DNA of 64,000 nt from Gammaproteobacteria bacterium. GTDB taxonomy: Bacteria > Pseudomonadota > Gammaproteobacteria > Burkholderiales > Burkholderiaceae_C. The DNA lies in NCBI GenBank assembly GCA_018815325.1, contig JAHIYE010000004.1, forward strand, positions 1 to 64,000. The letters run 5' to 3'. The first letter of the stretch is position 1; each line of letters starts with the position of its first letter. Below, piece by piece: positions 44,388 to 53,330 of this stretch. The notes under the pieces were generated by a model. That model was not told where the DNA came from. It was given only the letters and a program-made list of their open reading frames with translations, and made no database searches. The translations under genes were made by a program, and so were the position numbers.

Positions 44388-44999
44388 TCACCGCGCGAGC
44401 CCCAGCGCGTCAAACACACGGATCGCCGCATAGGCATCGTTCGCGGCGTACACCAGCTGCGCCTCGGTGAGCCGCAGATTGGCCCAGTTGCTGGTGGCGG
44501 CCTTCTTGGACTTCATGAAGCGCTGGTTGAACAGCACGGCCACCGCGCCTTTGACGCCCATGTCCTTGCGGTAGCCGCGCTCGCGGAACACGGTGTTGAG
44601 CTCCAGCACGCCGGCAGGCTCGATGCCCAGCTTGCTGATGATGCGCCGGCGGTCGTCGCCCAGGCCAAAGCCGGCCTTGGCGATGCCGCCTTGCGCCAGC
44701 AGCTCGGCCGCCACCTCGCGGCACTGCGGGTCGTGCAGCTGGATCACCCAGGCCCGCTCGGGGGTGGAGAGTTGCAGGATGTGCGGGCCGTCAGACTCCT
44801 CCCCCACGCGGAAGGTGGGCTTGGACTCGGTGTCAAAGCCCCAGGCGGCGCTGTCGCTCAGGCGGGCCTTGGCCTCGCGGGCCTGGGCCACGGTGCTGAC
44901 GAGCGTGATGCGGTCCAGCCCCAGCCGCTCAAAGGGCGGCAGCAGGGCAATGGCGTCTTTGTCGGGGGTGGGCTGGTGCTGGGGAGGCTGTGTGTTCAT
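44388..44999 (-). CDS. DEDD-type 3'-5' exonuclease
   Basis: A 203-residue RNase D/WRN-like exonuclease domain. Motif I is WGFDTESKPTF (Asp/Glu near 55-57), motif II lies near GFGLGDDRRRI and motif III is LVYAANDAYAAIRVF with the YxxxD pattern (DEDDy type). It is a stand-alone domain, so it may act on DNA or RNA ends. No HRDC domain follows. It is divergent from the antiporter gene. Confidence 0.85.
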   Translation of the reverse strand: MNTQPPQHQPTPDKDAIALLPPFERLGLDRITLVSTVAQAREAKARLSDSAAWGFDTESKPTFRVGEESDGPHILQLSTPERAWVIQLHDPQCREVAAELLAQGGIAKAGFGLGDDRRRIISKLGIEPAGVLELNTVFRERGYRKDMGVKGAVAVLFNQRFMKSKKAATSNWANLRLTEAQLVYAANDAYAAIRVFDALGLAR

Positions 45000-45202
45000 G
45001 AGGCCCTATCATCGCCGACCCGGCCTGCAACGGCAGCACCAGGCGCAAACACCGGTTGAATTTGTTACGAAAAACCGGGGCCGATGCATCGACAAGGCGC
45101 ATACTGGCTCCCACAATGTGTGTGGGCTGTGGCGGGTAGCCGCTGGATCTGCACGACTGCGGCCCTGTCTTTGCCGCCCACAAAAACCCCTGGACTCCAT
45201 CG

Positions 45203-46555
45203 ATGATCAACGCACACTGGTTCTTGCTGGTCGGCGCGCTACTGCTGGTGATGGGACTGACCTCCACCGTGCTCAAACGCTTGCCAGTCACCGCCGCCAT
45301 GATTTACCTGGCGGTGGGCTTGCTGGTGGGGCCGAGCGTGCTCAACCTGTTTCACTTCAACCCCCTCAAACAATCCGCGCTGCTGGAGACCCTGACGGAG
45401 ATCACGGTGCTGCTGTCGCTGTTTTCTGCGGGTGTGAAGATGCCCGTGCCCTTTACCCTGATGCGCTGGCGCGCACCGATCATGCTGGCGACGGTCTCCG
45501 TGGCCCTCACCGTAGCCATGGTCGCGGCCTTTGCCTTCTACCTGCTGGGCCTGCCGCTGGGGGCCGCCATTTTGCTGGGCGCCATCCTGGCACCCACTGA
45601 CCCGGTGCTGGCCACCGATGTACAGAGCCGCTACCCGGGCGACCGTGACCAGCAGCGCTTTACCCTGACCTGTGAGGCGGGCCTGAACGATGGCAGCGCG
45701 TTCCCGTTTGTGATGCTGGGCCTGGGCTTGCTGGGGCTGCATGACCTGGGCGACAGTGGCCTGCGCTGGGTGATGGTGGATGTGCTGTGGGCCACGGCAG
45801 CCGGCATCGCCATTGGTCTGGTGGCAGGCGTGGCGCTGGCGCGCATGGGATGGAAGTTGCGGCGTGCCCCGCACTCGCATGAACTGATGGACGACTTTTT
45901 GGGTCTCGGCTTGATCGGTGTGGTGTACGGCCTGTCGGTGATGGTGGACGCATGGGGGTTTCTGGCCGTGTTTTTTGCGGCCGTGGCGCTGCGTCAGACC
46001 GAGCTGAAGCTGGCCCGCGGCGCGCTGGCGGGCACGGCGGGAAGCTTCTCCGACATGGCCATAGCCCATGAGGCGGCGGCACAGGCCAATGCCATGCCCG
46101 CACCAAAGTCCGAGCCCACGCAGGAACCCGCACCGGCCCTCATGGTCAGCGAAGGTTCGCTCATCTTCAAGGAACACCTGGAGCGACTCTCGGTGGTGCT
46201 GCTGGTGCTGCTGATAGGTGGCACCTTGTTCATCGACTCGTGGAGCTGGCGTGCGGTGGGGCTGGCGTTGTTTCTGTTCCTGGTGGCGCGCCCACTCAGT
46301 GTTTACATCGCCTTGTGGGGAACACGCACGACCTCACGTATCCGCGTCATGACGGGTTGGTTTGGCGTGCGGGGGATCGGCTCGCTCTATTACCTGATGT
46401 ACGCCATTGAACACGGGCTGAGCGAAAAGCTCGGGCTGGAACTCATCCAGTTCACGCTGATCGTGGTGACGCTGTCCATCCTGCTGCACGGCATCAGCGT
46501 CAAGCCCCTGACGGAATATTTCGGACGGCGCAGCAAAGAGGGAATTGCACCCTGA
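45203..46555 (+). CDS. Cation:proton antiporter (CPA1 type)
   Basis: A 450-residue polytopic antiporter with about 12 helices. Family motifs: LSLFSAGVKM near 72, LGAILAPTDPVLATDVQ near 131 and EAGLNDGSAFPFVMLG near 160, with the transport aspartate in ND. A hydrophilic loop (about 295-315) precedes the last helices. It would exchange Na+ or K+ for protons for pH and ion balance. No partner subunits adjoin. Confidence 0.88.
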   Translation: MINAHWFLLVGALLLVMGLTSTVLKRLPVTAAMIYLAVGLLVGPSVLNLFHFNPLKQSALLETLTEITVLLSLFSAGVKMPVPFTLMRWRAPIMLATVSVALTVAMVAAFAFYLLGLPLGAAILLGAILAPTDPVLATDVQSRYPGDRDQQRFTLTCEAGLNDGSAFPFVMLGLGLLGLHDLGDSGLRWVMVDVLWATAAGIAIGLVAGVALARMGWKLRRAPHSHELMDDFLGLGLIGVVYGLSVMVDAWGFLAVFFAAVALRQTELKLARGALAGTAGSFSDMAIAHEAAAQANAMPAPKSEPTQEPAPALMVSEGSLIFKEHLERLSVVLLVLLIGGTLFIDSWSWRAVGLALFLFLVARPLSVYIALWGTRTTSRIRVMTGWFGVRGIGSLYYLMYAIEHGLSEKLGLELIQFTLIVVTLSILLHGISVKPLTEYFGRRSKEGIAP

Positions 46556-46704
46556 CTTCGCCACCGAGGCTATTGCCGAACAGGGCCCGCCTGCAACCAG
46601 GCCAGCCGGCTGATTGCACCACGGACATGCCGGTGCTGTGGTCACGGGAGCATGTCGGGCAAAGGCCCTGCTGCCATGCACGACACGGCGCACGAGGATA
46701 ATTC

Positions 46705-47184
46705 ATGCTCATGAACCTTACTCTTTCTCTCTTCCCCCTCGGCTGGCAGCACTATCTGCTGGGCGGGCTGTTCATTGGCGCCGGCGCGGCGCTGCTGTTT
46801 GCGCTGACGGGCCGCATTGGCGGCATGAGCACGGTGTTCTCCAGCAGCTGGTCTTACGTGGTGCAGCGGCCGTTCTTCCAGCAGCCGCGTTTTGTGGATT
46901 CACGCAGCTGGCGGCTGGTGTATGCGGCGGGGTTGATCCTCGGTGCGCTGATCTGGTGGCTGGGCTTTGCAGGTGGCGCGGCACAGGCCACGGCGGTGCC
47001 GGCGTGGCAGCTGCTGGTGGGCGGCTTCTTCGTGGGCTACGGCGCGCGGCTGGGCAATGGCTGCACCTCAGGCCATGGCATCTGCGGCCTGGGCTCGCTG
47101 CAACTGCCCTCGCTGATGGCGGTGCTGACCTTCATGGCCACGGCCTTCATCACGGCCAATCTGGCAGCAAGGTGGCTGGCATGA
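46705..47184 (+). CDS. YeeE/YedE sulfur transporter, first half
   Basis: A 159-residue membrane protein with about four helices and the sulfur-transport signature GARLGNGCTSGHGICGLGSL (residues 111-130), whose cysteine contacts thiosulfate in the fused transporter TsuA. It is the N-terminal half of a split pair; its stop overlaps the start of the second gene (ATGA). A second ATG lies 6 nt inside. Confidence 0.88.
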   Translation: MLMNLTLSLFPLGWQHYLLGGLFIGAGAALLFALTGRIGGMSTVFSSSWSYVVQRPFFQQPRFVDSRSWRLVYAAGLILGALIWWLGFAGGAAQATAVPAWQLLVGGFFVGYGARLGNGCTSGHGICGLGSLQLPSLMAVLTFMATAFITANLAARWLA

Positions 47185-47648
47185 GCGGCACGACAACCTC
47201 TACCCCCACACCCTCCCCTGTATCCACCACGGGCAACAAGGCGCTGGCCCGGGCACTGGCCACACTGGCGGCGGGCATGCTGTTCGGTTTTGGCCTGTCT
47301 TATTCCACGATGATCAGCCCCGAGGTGGTGCTGAGCTTTCTGCGCTTCGAGGACTTGGGCCTCATGCTGGTGATGGGTGGTGGTGTGCTGGTGGCGATGC
47401 TGGGCTACAAGCTGCTGCCGCGCCTGCTGGCCCGCCCCGTGTGGGACGACCATTTTCACACCCACCCCAGCGTCTGGAGCCGCGACACCGCGGTGGGCGC
47501 GGCGCTGTTTGGCATCGGCTGGGGCCTGTGCGGCGTGTGCCCCGGCCCGGCCATTGCGGGCCTGGGTGCGGGCAACTGGGACCTGCTGTGGGCGCTGGCC
47601 GGCATTGCGCTGGGCGCGCTGGTGCAGGGGCTGCGCGCGCGACCCTAG
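47181..47648 (+). CDS. YeeE/YedE sulfur transporter, second half
   Basis: A 155-residue membrane protein matching the other half of YeeE/YedE: MLFGFGLSYSTMISPEVVLSFL and the second motif FGIGWGLCGVCPGPAIAGLG. Together with the overlapping upstream gene it would form a thiosulfate or related sulfur uptake unit. The first 25 residues are Thr/Pro-rich and probably disordered. Confidence 0.88.
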   Translation: MSGTTTSTPTPSPVSTTGNKALARALATLAAGMLFGFGLSYSTMISPEVVLSFLRFEDLGLMLVMGGGVLVAMLGYKLLPRLLARPVWDDHFHTHPSVWSRDTAVGAALFGIGWGLCGVCPGPAIAGLGAGNWDLLWALAGIALGALVQGLRARP

Positions 47649-47664
47649 GCACGGGGCACCACGG

Positions 47665-48312
47665 CTACCCGCGGTTGCACCACTGCTTTTCGCAGGGAAT
47701 GCCGTCGCCATCGCCGTCCAACTGCGTGCCCGGACAGTTTTTCAGGAAGTAGGTGGCTTCTGCACAGGAATGCATTTGCGCACATTGCATGCGGCCATCG
47801 CAACGGTAGGAACTCTGGGGCATGGGGGCAGGCACCGTGGCCGGTGACTCCAGCTGAAATCTTTCGTTATTGCCAATAGGCAAGGGCCGGGCCAACACGG
47901 GTGCCGTATCAGCCGGCTGGAGGAATGCGCGCAGGTTTTGCCCGCGCGCCTCCCAGCGGTCATAGGCATACCAGCCCAGCGCAGCGGCTATTGCAAGCAT
48001 CAGCAGGCCACGCAGGACGCCTTGACTATGCTGGCGTCCAGAACGGCTGCGGCCATGCTCATCGCTACGGCTCTCTCGTGTGCGTGCGGCCGCAGATCGC
48101 TGCGGCCGCTTGCGCAGCACACGGGTGGCACGCTTTTTACCGTCCCGGTCCAGCTCGATCTCAAACGACAACGGCTCACCTGCGACCGGCTTGCGACCAT
48201 CGGGGGGAAACGCCGTGAGATGGACGAATATCTCCTGGCCACCCTGCGTGGCCACAATGAAGCCAAAGCCGCGCTCGGCATTCCATTTCTGCAGCGTGCC
48301 GTCAAACCGCAT
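47665..48312 (-). CDS. Cold-shock domain, membrane helix and excalibur fusion
   Basis: A 215-residue protein with three parts: an N-terminal cold-shock-like OB domain (DGTLQKWNAERGFGFIV, IFVHLTAFP; residues 1-65), a charged Arg/Ser-rich linker, one membrane helix (LRGLLMLAIAAALGWYAYD, about 102-120), and a C-terminal excalibur calcium-binding motif (CAQMHSCAEATYFLKNCPG, then LDGDGDGIPCE). The OB end would face the cytoplasm and the excalibur end the periplasm. The usual fusion in this family is cold shock with DUF1294. Confidence 0.82.
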   Translation of the reverse strand: MRFDGTLQKWNAERGFGFIVATQGGQEIFVHLTAFPPDGRKPVAGEPLSFEIELDRDGKKRATRVLRKRPQRSAAARTRESRSDEHGRSRSGRQHSQGVLRGLLMLAIAAALGWYAYDRWEARGQNLRAFLQPADTAPVLARPLPIGNNERFQLESPATVPAPMPQSSYRCDGRMQCAQMHSCAEATYFLKNCPGTQLDGDGDGIPCEKQWCNRG

Positions 48313-48442
48313 GCTGCTTGCAACCCGGATGTAAAGCGGGCAGCTCCTTGGCGTTGATAGGGCAGCTCATGCAGTCTCCTTTGTCACGCTGGCGGTGACG
48401 GACTCTGCTGAATCTAAAGTTTTCCGGTTGATTGCGCCAACA

Positions 48443-48482
48443 CTGTTGCCTCCTGTTGCCTCCCGTTGACTCCTGTTACCTC
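48443..48482 (+). repeat. Four 10-bp tandem repeats
   Basis: CTGTTGCCTC twice, then CCGTTGACTC and CTGTTACCTC, back to back in the 254 nt gap upstream of the VOC gene. They could be an array of regulator sites or a slippage-prone tract. Confidence 0.6.
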
Positions 48483-48566
48483 AGAGGCATTGCCTGCGCC
48501 ATGAGCGACTTCTAAACTAGCTGCAGAACCACGACAGGCTGACCAACACGCAGCCAAGGAGAACGC

Positions 48567-48953
48567 ATGAGCACCCTGAACAACCCGGTGGGCTGGTTTG
48601 AGCTGTATGTGAGTGACATGGCACGGGCCAGGGCCTTTTACAAAGCCGTATTCGAGCGCGAACTGGCGGAGCTGCCCGCTCCACCCGGCAGCAAGCTGCA
48701 GATGTACGCCTTCGAGCAGGACGCCGCCGTCAAGGGCGCTGCGGGGGCGCTGGTGCTCAGCCCGGACATGAAGCCCGGCAGCGGCGGCACGCTGATTTAT
48801 TTCTCGTGTGAAGACTGTGCCATGCAGGCCGCGCGGGCCACGGCAGCAGGCGGCCTGGTGTGCCGGCCCAAGTCGCGCATGGGCGAGTACGGCTTCATCT
48901 CCATCGTGCGGGACACCGAAGGCAACAGCATCGGCCTGCATTCGAGGCAGTAA
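48567..48953 (+). CDS. VOC/glyoxalase superfamily protein
   Basis: A 128-residue protein with the beta-alpha-beta-beta-beta pattern of the VOC fold: VGWFELYVSDMARARAFYKAVF at the N-terminus and GFISIVRDTEGNSIGLHSRQ at the end. Such small VOC proteins may be glyoxalases, dioxygenases or antibiotic-binding proteins. The particular role is unknown. AAGGAG precedes the start. Confidence 0.85.
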   Translation: MSTLNNPVGWFELYVSDMARARAFYKAVFERELAELPAPPGSKLQMYAFEQDAAVKGAAGALVLSPDMKPGSGGTLIYFSCEDCAMQAARATAAGGLVCRPKSRMGEYGFISIVRDTEGNSIGLHSRQ

Positions 48954-48986
48954 GCCGTAACGATCAAGCTACCTGGGGACAGCGCC

Positions 48987-49925
48987 ATGACGAGATCGAA
49001 GTCAAACAGGAAATTTCTCAGCTCATCTGAGCCACTGCTTGAGAAAGGTGTGTCGATTGCGGTGCTGGGCATCGCTCTGCTGCTGGCGCCTGTGCTGCTG
49101 ACCGCGTCTCCGATGCTCAAGCCGGTGGCCATTGGCCTGCGACTCCCGGGCTGGTTGGCCTTCATCTCGGGCTTCGTGCTCGTGGGCGTGCACTTTGCCT
49201 CCCGTCGCTGGGCTGAGAAGCTGTCGCGCTTTGCCTTTTTCTCATCGGGTTCACGCAAGCGGGCCAGGCATCGGACTGCTGCCCACTCGGTGGATGCGGC
49301 AGCACGCAGCGCGGGCAAATCCCGCTCTGGCACAAGCAAGACTGCAGTCCGCCCTCACCAGCCCGCCACCCGCTGGAGCCCTGCCGTGTTTGGGGCCATT
49401 GAGTGGCGCCGCTTTGAAGCCGTGTGCGAAGCCCTGTTTGCCCAGGCCGGCTTCAAAACGCGCACGCAATCACATGGGGCAGACGGCGGGGTGGATATCT
49501 GGCTGCATTCGGCCAATGCGAAAGGTCCGGTCGCCGTGGTGCAGTGCAAGCACTGGCAGGACCGGCCCGTGGGGGTGAAGGAGATGCGCGAATTTCTGGG
49601 GGTGATGACGGCCAACAAGCTCAAGCGCGGCACCTATGCCACCTCATCCACCTTCACGCCAGAGGCACAGATGTTTGCCCGCGCCAACGGCATCAGCGCG
49701 ATGGATGGCCCTGCCATGCTGACGCTCATTGCCAAACGCACGCCCGAGCAGCAGCAGGCACTGCTGGCGGTAGCGCATGAGGGCGAGTACTGGCGCCCCA
49801 CCTGTGCGAGCTGTGGCATCAAGATGGTGGAGCGCAAGCCCGGCAAGGGCGGCATTGCGTTCTGGGCTTGCATCAACTACCCCAAATGCCGGCGCATCAT
49901 GCAGATGAGTACGTCAGCCGGGTAG
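48987..49925 (+). CDS. Membrane-anchored Mrr-type restriction endonuclease with zinc ribbon
   Basis: A 312-residue protein. Residues about 20-75 contain two membrane helices; then a basic linker; then a Mrr_cat nuclease domain with WRRFEAVCEALFAQAGF, the D-x(n)-QxK core GADGGVDIWL and VVQCKHWQDRPVGVKEMREFLG; and a C-terminal topoisomerase-type zinc ribbon (CASCGIKMVERKPG, then FWACINYPKC). Mrr-like nucleases cut modified DNA. The N-terminal membrane part is paralogous to the small protein at 51412-51681. Confidence 0.85.
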   Translation: MTRSKSNRKFLSSSEPLLEKGVSIAVLGIALLLAPVLLTASPMLKPVAIGLRLPGWLAFISGFVLVGVHFASRRWAEKLSRFAFFSSGSRKRARHRTAAHSVDAAARSAGKSRSGTSKTAVRPHQPATRWSPAVFGAIEWRRFEAVCEALFAQAGFKTRTQSHGADGGVDIWLHSANAKGPVAVVQCKHWQDRPVGVKEMREFLGVMTANKLKRGTYATSSTFTPEAQMFARANGISAMDGPAMLTLIAKRTPEQQQALLAVAHEGEYWRPTCASCGIKMVERKPGKGGIAFWACINYPKCRRIMQMSTSAG

Positions 49926-49962
49926 GCCAGCGAAGGTGGCAGCCTTTGCTGAAGGCGCCGCG

Positions 49963-50556
49963 CTATAGACTGTGTTTACCGGGCGTCCAGCCCTGCGCAC
50001 CCAGCGCCTGCCCAGCCACGGCCGCAGGCACCGCCTCCAGGGGCGTCCCCAGGGTGTCGTTCCAGCGGTTCAGAAACGCAAACATGGCCACCACGCCGAG
50101 CAGCTCGACGATCTCGCCCTCGCTCCAGTACTGCTGTACTTCAGCAAATAATTCATCCGTCACCGCATTGGGCTGACTGGCCGCGGCCATGGCAAAGTCC
50201 AGCGCCACGCGTTCACGCGGGCTGTAGTGCGGGCTGCTGGCATAGGCCCACACATCGGCCAGCTTGGCGTCGCTCACGCCGAAGTTGTGCGCCCCGAGCA
50301 GGGTGTGGGCCTGGCAGTAGAGGCAGCCCGACACCTTGCTCACCACATGGCCGACAAGACGGCGAAAGCCCAGATCGACTTCACCGGCCGGGTCCATCAC
50401 CGCAGCATTCAACTGCGCAAAGGCCTGCACTATCTTCGGCTTGCGCTGCATGGTGAGCACGCTGTTGGGCGTGAAGCCGAGCGTGCCGAGGAAAAAATCA
50501 AAATGCGGTTTGAGTTCGGGCGTGGTGTCGGGTGGCAGGGGTTGCAGTCGGGGCAC
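49963..50556 (-). CDS. AhpD-like peroxidase-related protein (CMD family)
   Basis: A 197-residue all-helical carboxymuconolactone-decarboxylase-like protein with the AhpD redox motif SGCLYCQAHTLLGAHNFG near residue 76. The best start is GTG at 50556, with AGGAG just upstream; the longer frame runs into the region of the haloacid dehalogenase gene on the other strand. It may reduce peroxides or act in an oxidative response; inferred from the family. Confidence 0.82.
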   Translation of the reverse strand: MPRLQPLPPDTTPELKPHFDFFLGTLGFTPNSVLTMQRKPKIVQAFAQLNAAVMDPAGEVDLGFRRLVGHVVSKVSGCLYCQAHTLLGAHNFGVSDAKLADVWAYASSPHYSPRERVALDFAMAAASQPNAVTDELFAEVQQYWSEGEIVELLGVVAMFAFLNRWNDTLGTPLEAVPAAVAGQALGAQGWTPGKHSL

Positions 50557-50640
50557 GGGATCTCCTGGATAACGGACGGATGGCCCGATTGTGTTGCAGA
50601 GCACAGCACATGGCCAGTGCAGATTGTCCATAATGTCTGC

Positions 50641-51351
50641 ATGAACAAGCAACTCGCTGCGCTCCCCAAAGTACTCGCCTTTGATGTGTTTGGCACGGTG
50701 GTGGACTGGCACGGCAGCATTGCACGCGAAGTGCAGGCGCTGCGCCCCGGCGTGGATGGCGGTGCGTTTGCGCTGGCCTGGCGTGCCGGCTACCGGCCGG
50801 CGATGCAGCGCGTGATGTCGGGCGAGCTGGGCTGGACGCTGATTGACGACCTGCACCGCATGATTCTCGACAGCATCCTGCCGCAGTTCGGACTGGATGA
50901 CCTGGGCGAAGCACAGCGCCAGCATCTCAACAAGGCCTGGCACCGGCTCGACCCCTGGCCCGATACGGTGGCGGGGCTCACGCGCCTCAAGTCACGCTTC
51001 ACCATCACGACACTGTCCAACGGCAACATTGGCCTGCTCACAAACATGGCCAAGCGCGCTGGCCTGCCCTGGGACTGTGTACTGTCGGCCGAGGTGTTTC
51101 GCGCCTACAAGCCCAGCCCCGAGACCTATCTGGGCGTGGCCCGCGTTTTCGATGTGGCGCCAGACGAAGTGATGCTGGTGGCAGCGCACCAGGACGACCT
51201 GGCCGCTGCCCGCAGCTGTGGCCTGCAGACAGCCTACATCGAGCGGCCCGCCGAGTTTGGTGCGGCGAACCCCAAGGACGTGTCCCCCGATGCGGCCAAC
51301 ACCCTGCACGCCAAAGACTTTCTCGCGCTGGCCGAGCAGCTGGGCTGCTGA
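50641..51351 (+). CDS. Haloacid dehalogenase, type II
   Basis: A 236-residue HAD hydrolase. The nucleophile Asp is in VLAFDVFGTVVDWHGSI (near residue 15), motif II is TTLSNGN, motif III has the lysine in AYKPSPETY and motif IV lies in MLVAAHQDDLAAARSCGLQTAYIERP. This matches L-2-haloacid dehalogenases, which release halide from short 2-haloacids. The usual AAHNWDL motif is altered to AAHQDDL, so substrate range may differ. Confidence 0.85.
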   Translation: MNKQLAALPKVLAFDVFGTVVDWHGSIAREVQALRPGVDGGAFALAWRAGYRPAMQRVMSGELGWTLIDDLHRMILDSILPQFGLDDLGEAQRQHLNKAWHRLDPWPDTVAGLTRLKSRFTITTLSNGNIGLLTNMAKRAGLPWDCVLSAEVFRAYKPSPETYLGVARVFDVAPDEVMLVAAHQDDLAAARSCGLQTAYIERPAEFGAANPKDVSPDAANTLHAKDFLALAEQLGC

Positions 51352-51411
51352 GCAGCGCACGGCTGCATTTGGCTTGTTTCCAGCGACAGCAACAATAACC
51401 CGCCCTCCCAC

Positions 51412-51681
51412 ATGAACGACAAGAAAACCAGGAAACGCAATACCCGAGGCTCTGGCTCCCTGCTGGAAAAAGCCGTGTTTACGATGGCGATCGGCTTGCT
51501 CTTCTTGCTGCTGCCCTGGCTCTTCAGCGCATCGCCCGGCATGGACAACATCAGCGCCGGTCTGCGCCTGCCGGGCTGGCTGTCGCTGGGCATTGGCTTG
51601 GTCTTGCTGGCTGTGCACCGCGTGCGCAAAGGACGGACAAGCCCTGCGCCTGACACGGCTGAGGCCGGGTCCGGTCGCTGA
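51412..51681 (+). CDS. Small two-helix membrane protein
   Basis: An 89-residue protein with two membrane helices (VFTMAIGLLFLLLPWLF and LSLGIGLVLLAVH) and basic ends. LLEKAVFTMAIG, SASPGMDNISAGLRLPGWL aligns with the N-terminal membrane part of the Mrr-like nuclease at 48987, where the same LLEK and GLRLPGWL blocks occur. It is a free-standing copy of that anchor. Function unknown. Confidence 0.7.
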   Translation: MNDKKTRKRNTRGSGSLLEKAVFTMAIGLLFLLLPWLFSASPGMDNISAGLRLPGWLSLGIGLVLLAVHRVRKGRTSPAPDTAEAGSGR

Positions 51682-51732
51682 GCAAGCGCTGAACCCTGCA
51701 ACAGAACGCCTCCCCCTGAACAGAGATGCCAT

Positions 51733-52272
51733 ATGCAAGCCCAGGACATTCTTCACTTCTGGTTTGAAGAGCTGGACAACAAACAGCGCTTCGCCAAGGA
51801 CGCGGCACTCGACGCCCTGATGCGCGAGCGCTTCGAGCCCACCTTGCAGGCGGCGGCACGGGACGAACTGGCGGCCTGGCGCATCACAGCCAGTGGCTGC
51901 CTGGCCGAGATCATTGTGCTGGACCAGTTCTCGCGCAACATCTACCGCGACACGGCGCAGGCGTTTGCGAAGGATGCCCTCGCGCTGAAGCTGGCACAGG
52001 CGCTGGTGGCCAGCGGGCAGGACCAGCAGTTGCCAGTGACGCAGCGTGCCTTTGCCTACCTGCCCTATATGCACAGCGAGTCGCTGCCGGTGCATGCCCA
52101 GGCGCTGGTGTTGTTCTCACAAGCCGGGCTGGAGGAGAACCTGCGCTTCGAGCGCATGCACCAGGCCATCATCGAGCGCTTTGGCCGCTACCCCCACCGC
52201 AATGCGGCCTTGGGGCGCAGCAGCAGCGCAGAAGAGGTCGAGTTTATGCAACAGCCGGGTTCATCATTCTGA
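51733..52272 (+). CDS. DUF924 family protein
   Basis: A 179-residue protein of the DUF924/YwqK-like TPR-fold type: DILHFWFEELDNKQRFAKD, then AEIIVLDQFSRNIYRDTAQ, YLPYMHSES and FGRYPHRNAALGRSS. All family blocks are complete. No biochemical function is known to me. Confidence 0.9.
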   Translation: MQAQDILHFWFEELDNKQRFAKDAALDALMRERFEPTLQAAARDELAAWRITASGCLAEIIVLDQFSRNIYRDTAQAFAKDALALKLAQALVASGQDQQLPVTQRAFAYLPYMHSESLPVHAQALVLFSQAGLEENLRFERMHQAIIERFGRYPHRNAALGRSSSAEEVEFMQQPGSSF

Positions 52273-52338
52273 ATGCCGCACGTGGGCTCTGTCCTTGACT
52301 GCAGCGTAAGAATCTGCCGCTTCGCAAGACAAACCCGC

Positions 52339-53304
52339 ATGACTGCCACATCGACCTCCCGCGCTCCCCGTCTGCTGCAAGCCCTGATCACACCGTTGAT
52401 GGTAGTGGGCGTATGGGGCTGGGCAAACCATGCCGCGGCCATGGGCCTGATGCTGGAGCGCGCGCCGGTGCCGTGCGGCGCGTCCGCGGCTGCATCGCTG
52501 GTACTGCCTGCCGCGGCGCAACAGCGCCTGCCCGACAGCCAGGTCGTGGCCGGCAGCAAAGACATTCAATGGGTCTGGCTGGGCTCGCCAACCTCGCGCT
52601 ACCCCCATACCGCACTGGGCTCGGGTGTGCACGGCGCCAGCCTGCATGTGCTGACGAATGACCCGGCCGGTACACCGCATGAGCTGGTGTACCGACTGCC
52701 GATTTACCGCGTGTTCGAGGACCGTGTGCCCCGGCTGGTGGACCTGGATGGTGACGGGCGTGATGAGGTCGTGCTGATCGAATCCGATGCGCGGAAGGGT
52801 GCCGCCGTGGTGGTGTTTGGCTTGCGAGGTGGCAATGCCTCGACCGGCATGACGCTGCAGGAGCTGGCCCGCAGTCCGCATGCGGGCTCGACCTTTCGCT
52901 GGCTCAACCCGGTGGGCTTTGCCGACTTCGATGGCGATGGCCGGCTGGATGTGGCCAGCGTGACCACACCGCACATTGGCGGCGAACTGGTGCTGTATCA
53001 CTACCAGCCGCCGAAGCTGGCGCCCTATGCCGAAGCCATGGATGTCTCCAACCACCGCATGGGCTCGCTGGAGCAGCGCCTGGCGGTGATCGTACAGACG
53101 CCGGGCATGCGGCCCACGGTGATCCTGCCGGACATGCAGCACACGGCCCTGCATGCGCTGCGTTGGGAGGCACCGGGCAAGTGGAAGGAACTCAACGACC
53201 TCAAGCCATTGCCCGCGCGCATCGAAAGCCTCACGCCGCTGCCTGGTGGCGCTTGCGCCCTATTGGTTGACGGCAGTACCTGGCGCGTGCAACTGATGCA
53301 CTGA
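52339..53304 (+). CDS. Exported FG-GAP/VCBS repeat protein
   Basis: A 321-residue protein with an N-terminal hydrophobic signal (LLQALITPLMVVGVWGW, cleavage near HAAA). The rest has FG-GAP-like repeats: LVDLDGDGRDEVVLIESD and FADFDGDGRLDVASV, whose acidic loops bind calcium in integrin-like propellers. Probably a periplasmic or surface beta-propeller. The ATG at 52339 is used; a longer frame exists upstream. No partner is obvious. Confidence 0.8.
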   Translation: MTATSTSRAPRLLQALITPLMVVGVWGWANHAAAMGLMLERAPVPCGASAAASLVLPAAAQQRLPDSQVVAGSKDIQWVWLGSPTSRYPHTALGSGVHGASLHVLTNDPAGTPHELVYRLPIYRVFEDRVPRLVDLDGDGRDEVVLIESDARKGAAVVVFGLRGGNASTGMTLQELARSPHAGSTFRWLNPVGFADFDGDGRLDVASVTTPHIGGELVLYHYQPPKLAPYAEAMDVSNHRMGSLEQRLAVIVQTPGMRPTVILPDMQHTALHALRWEAPGKWKELNDLKPLPARIESLTPLPGGACALLVDGSTWRVQLMH

Positions 53305-53330
53305 GGCCAGGGCGCTGCACCACATCCGCA

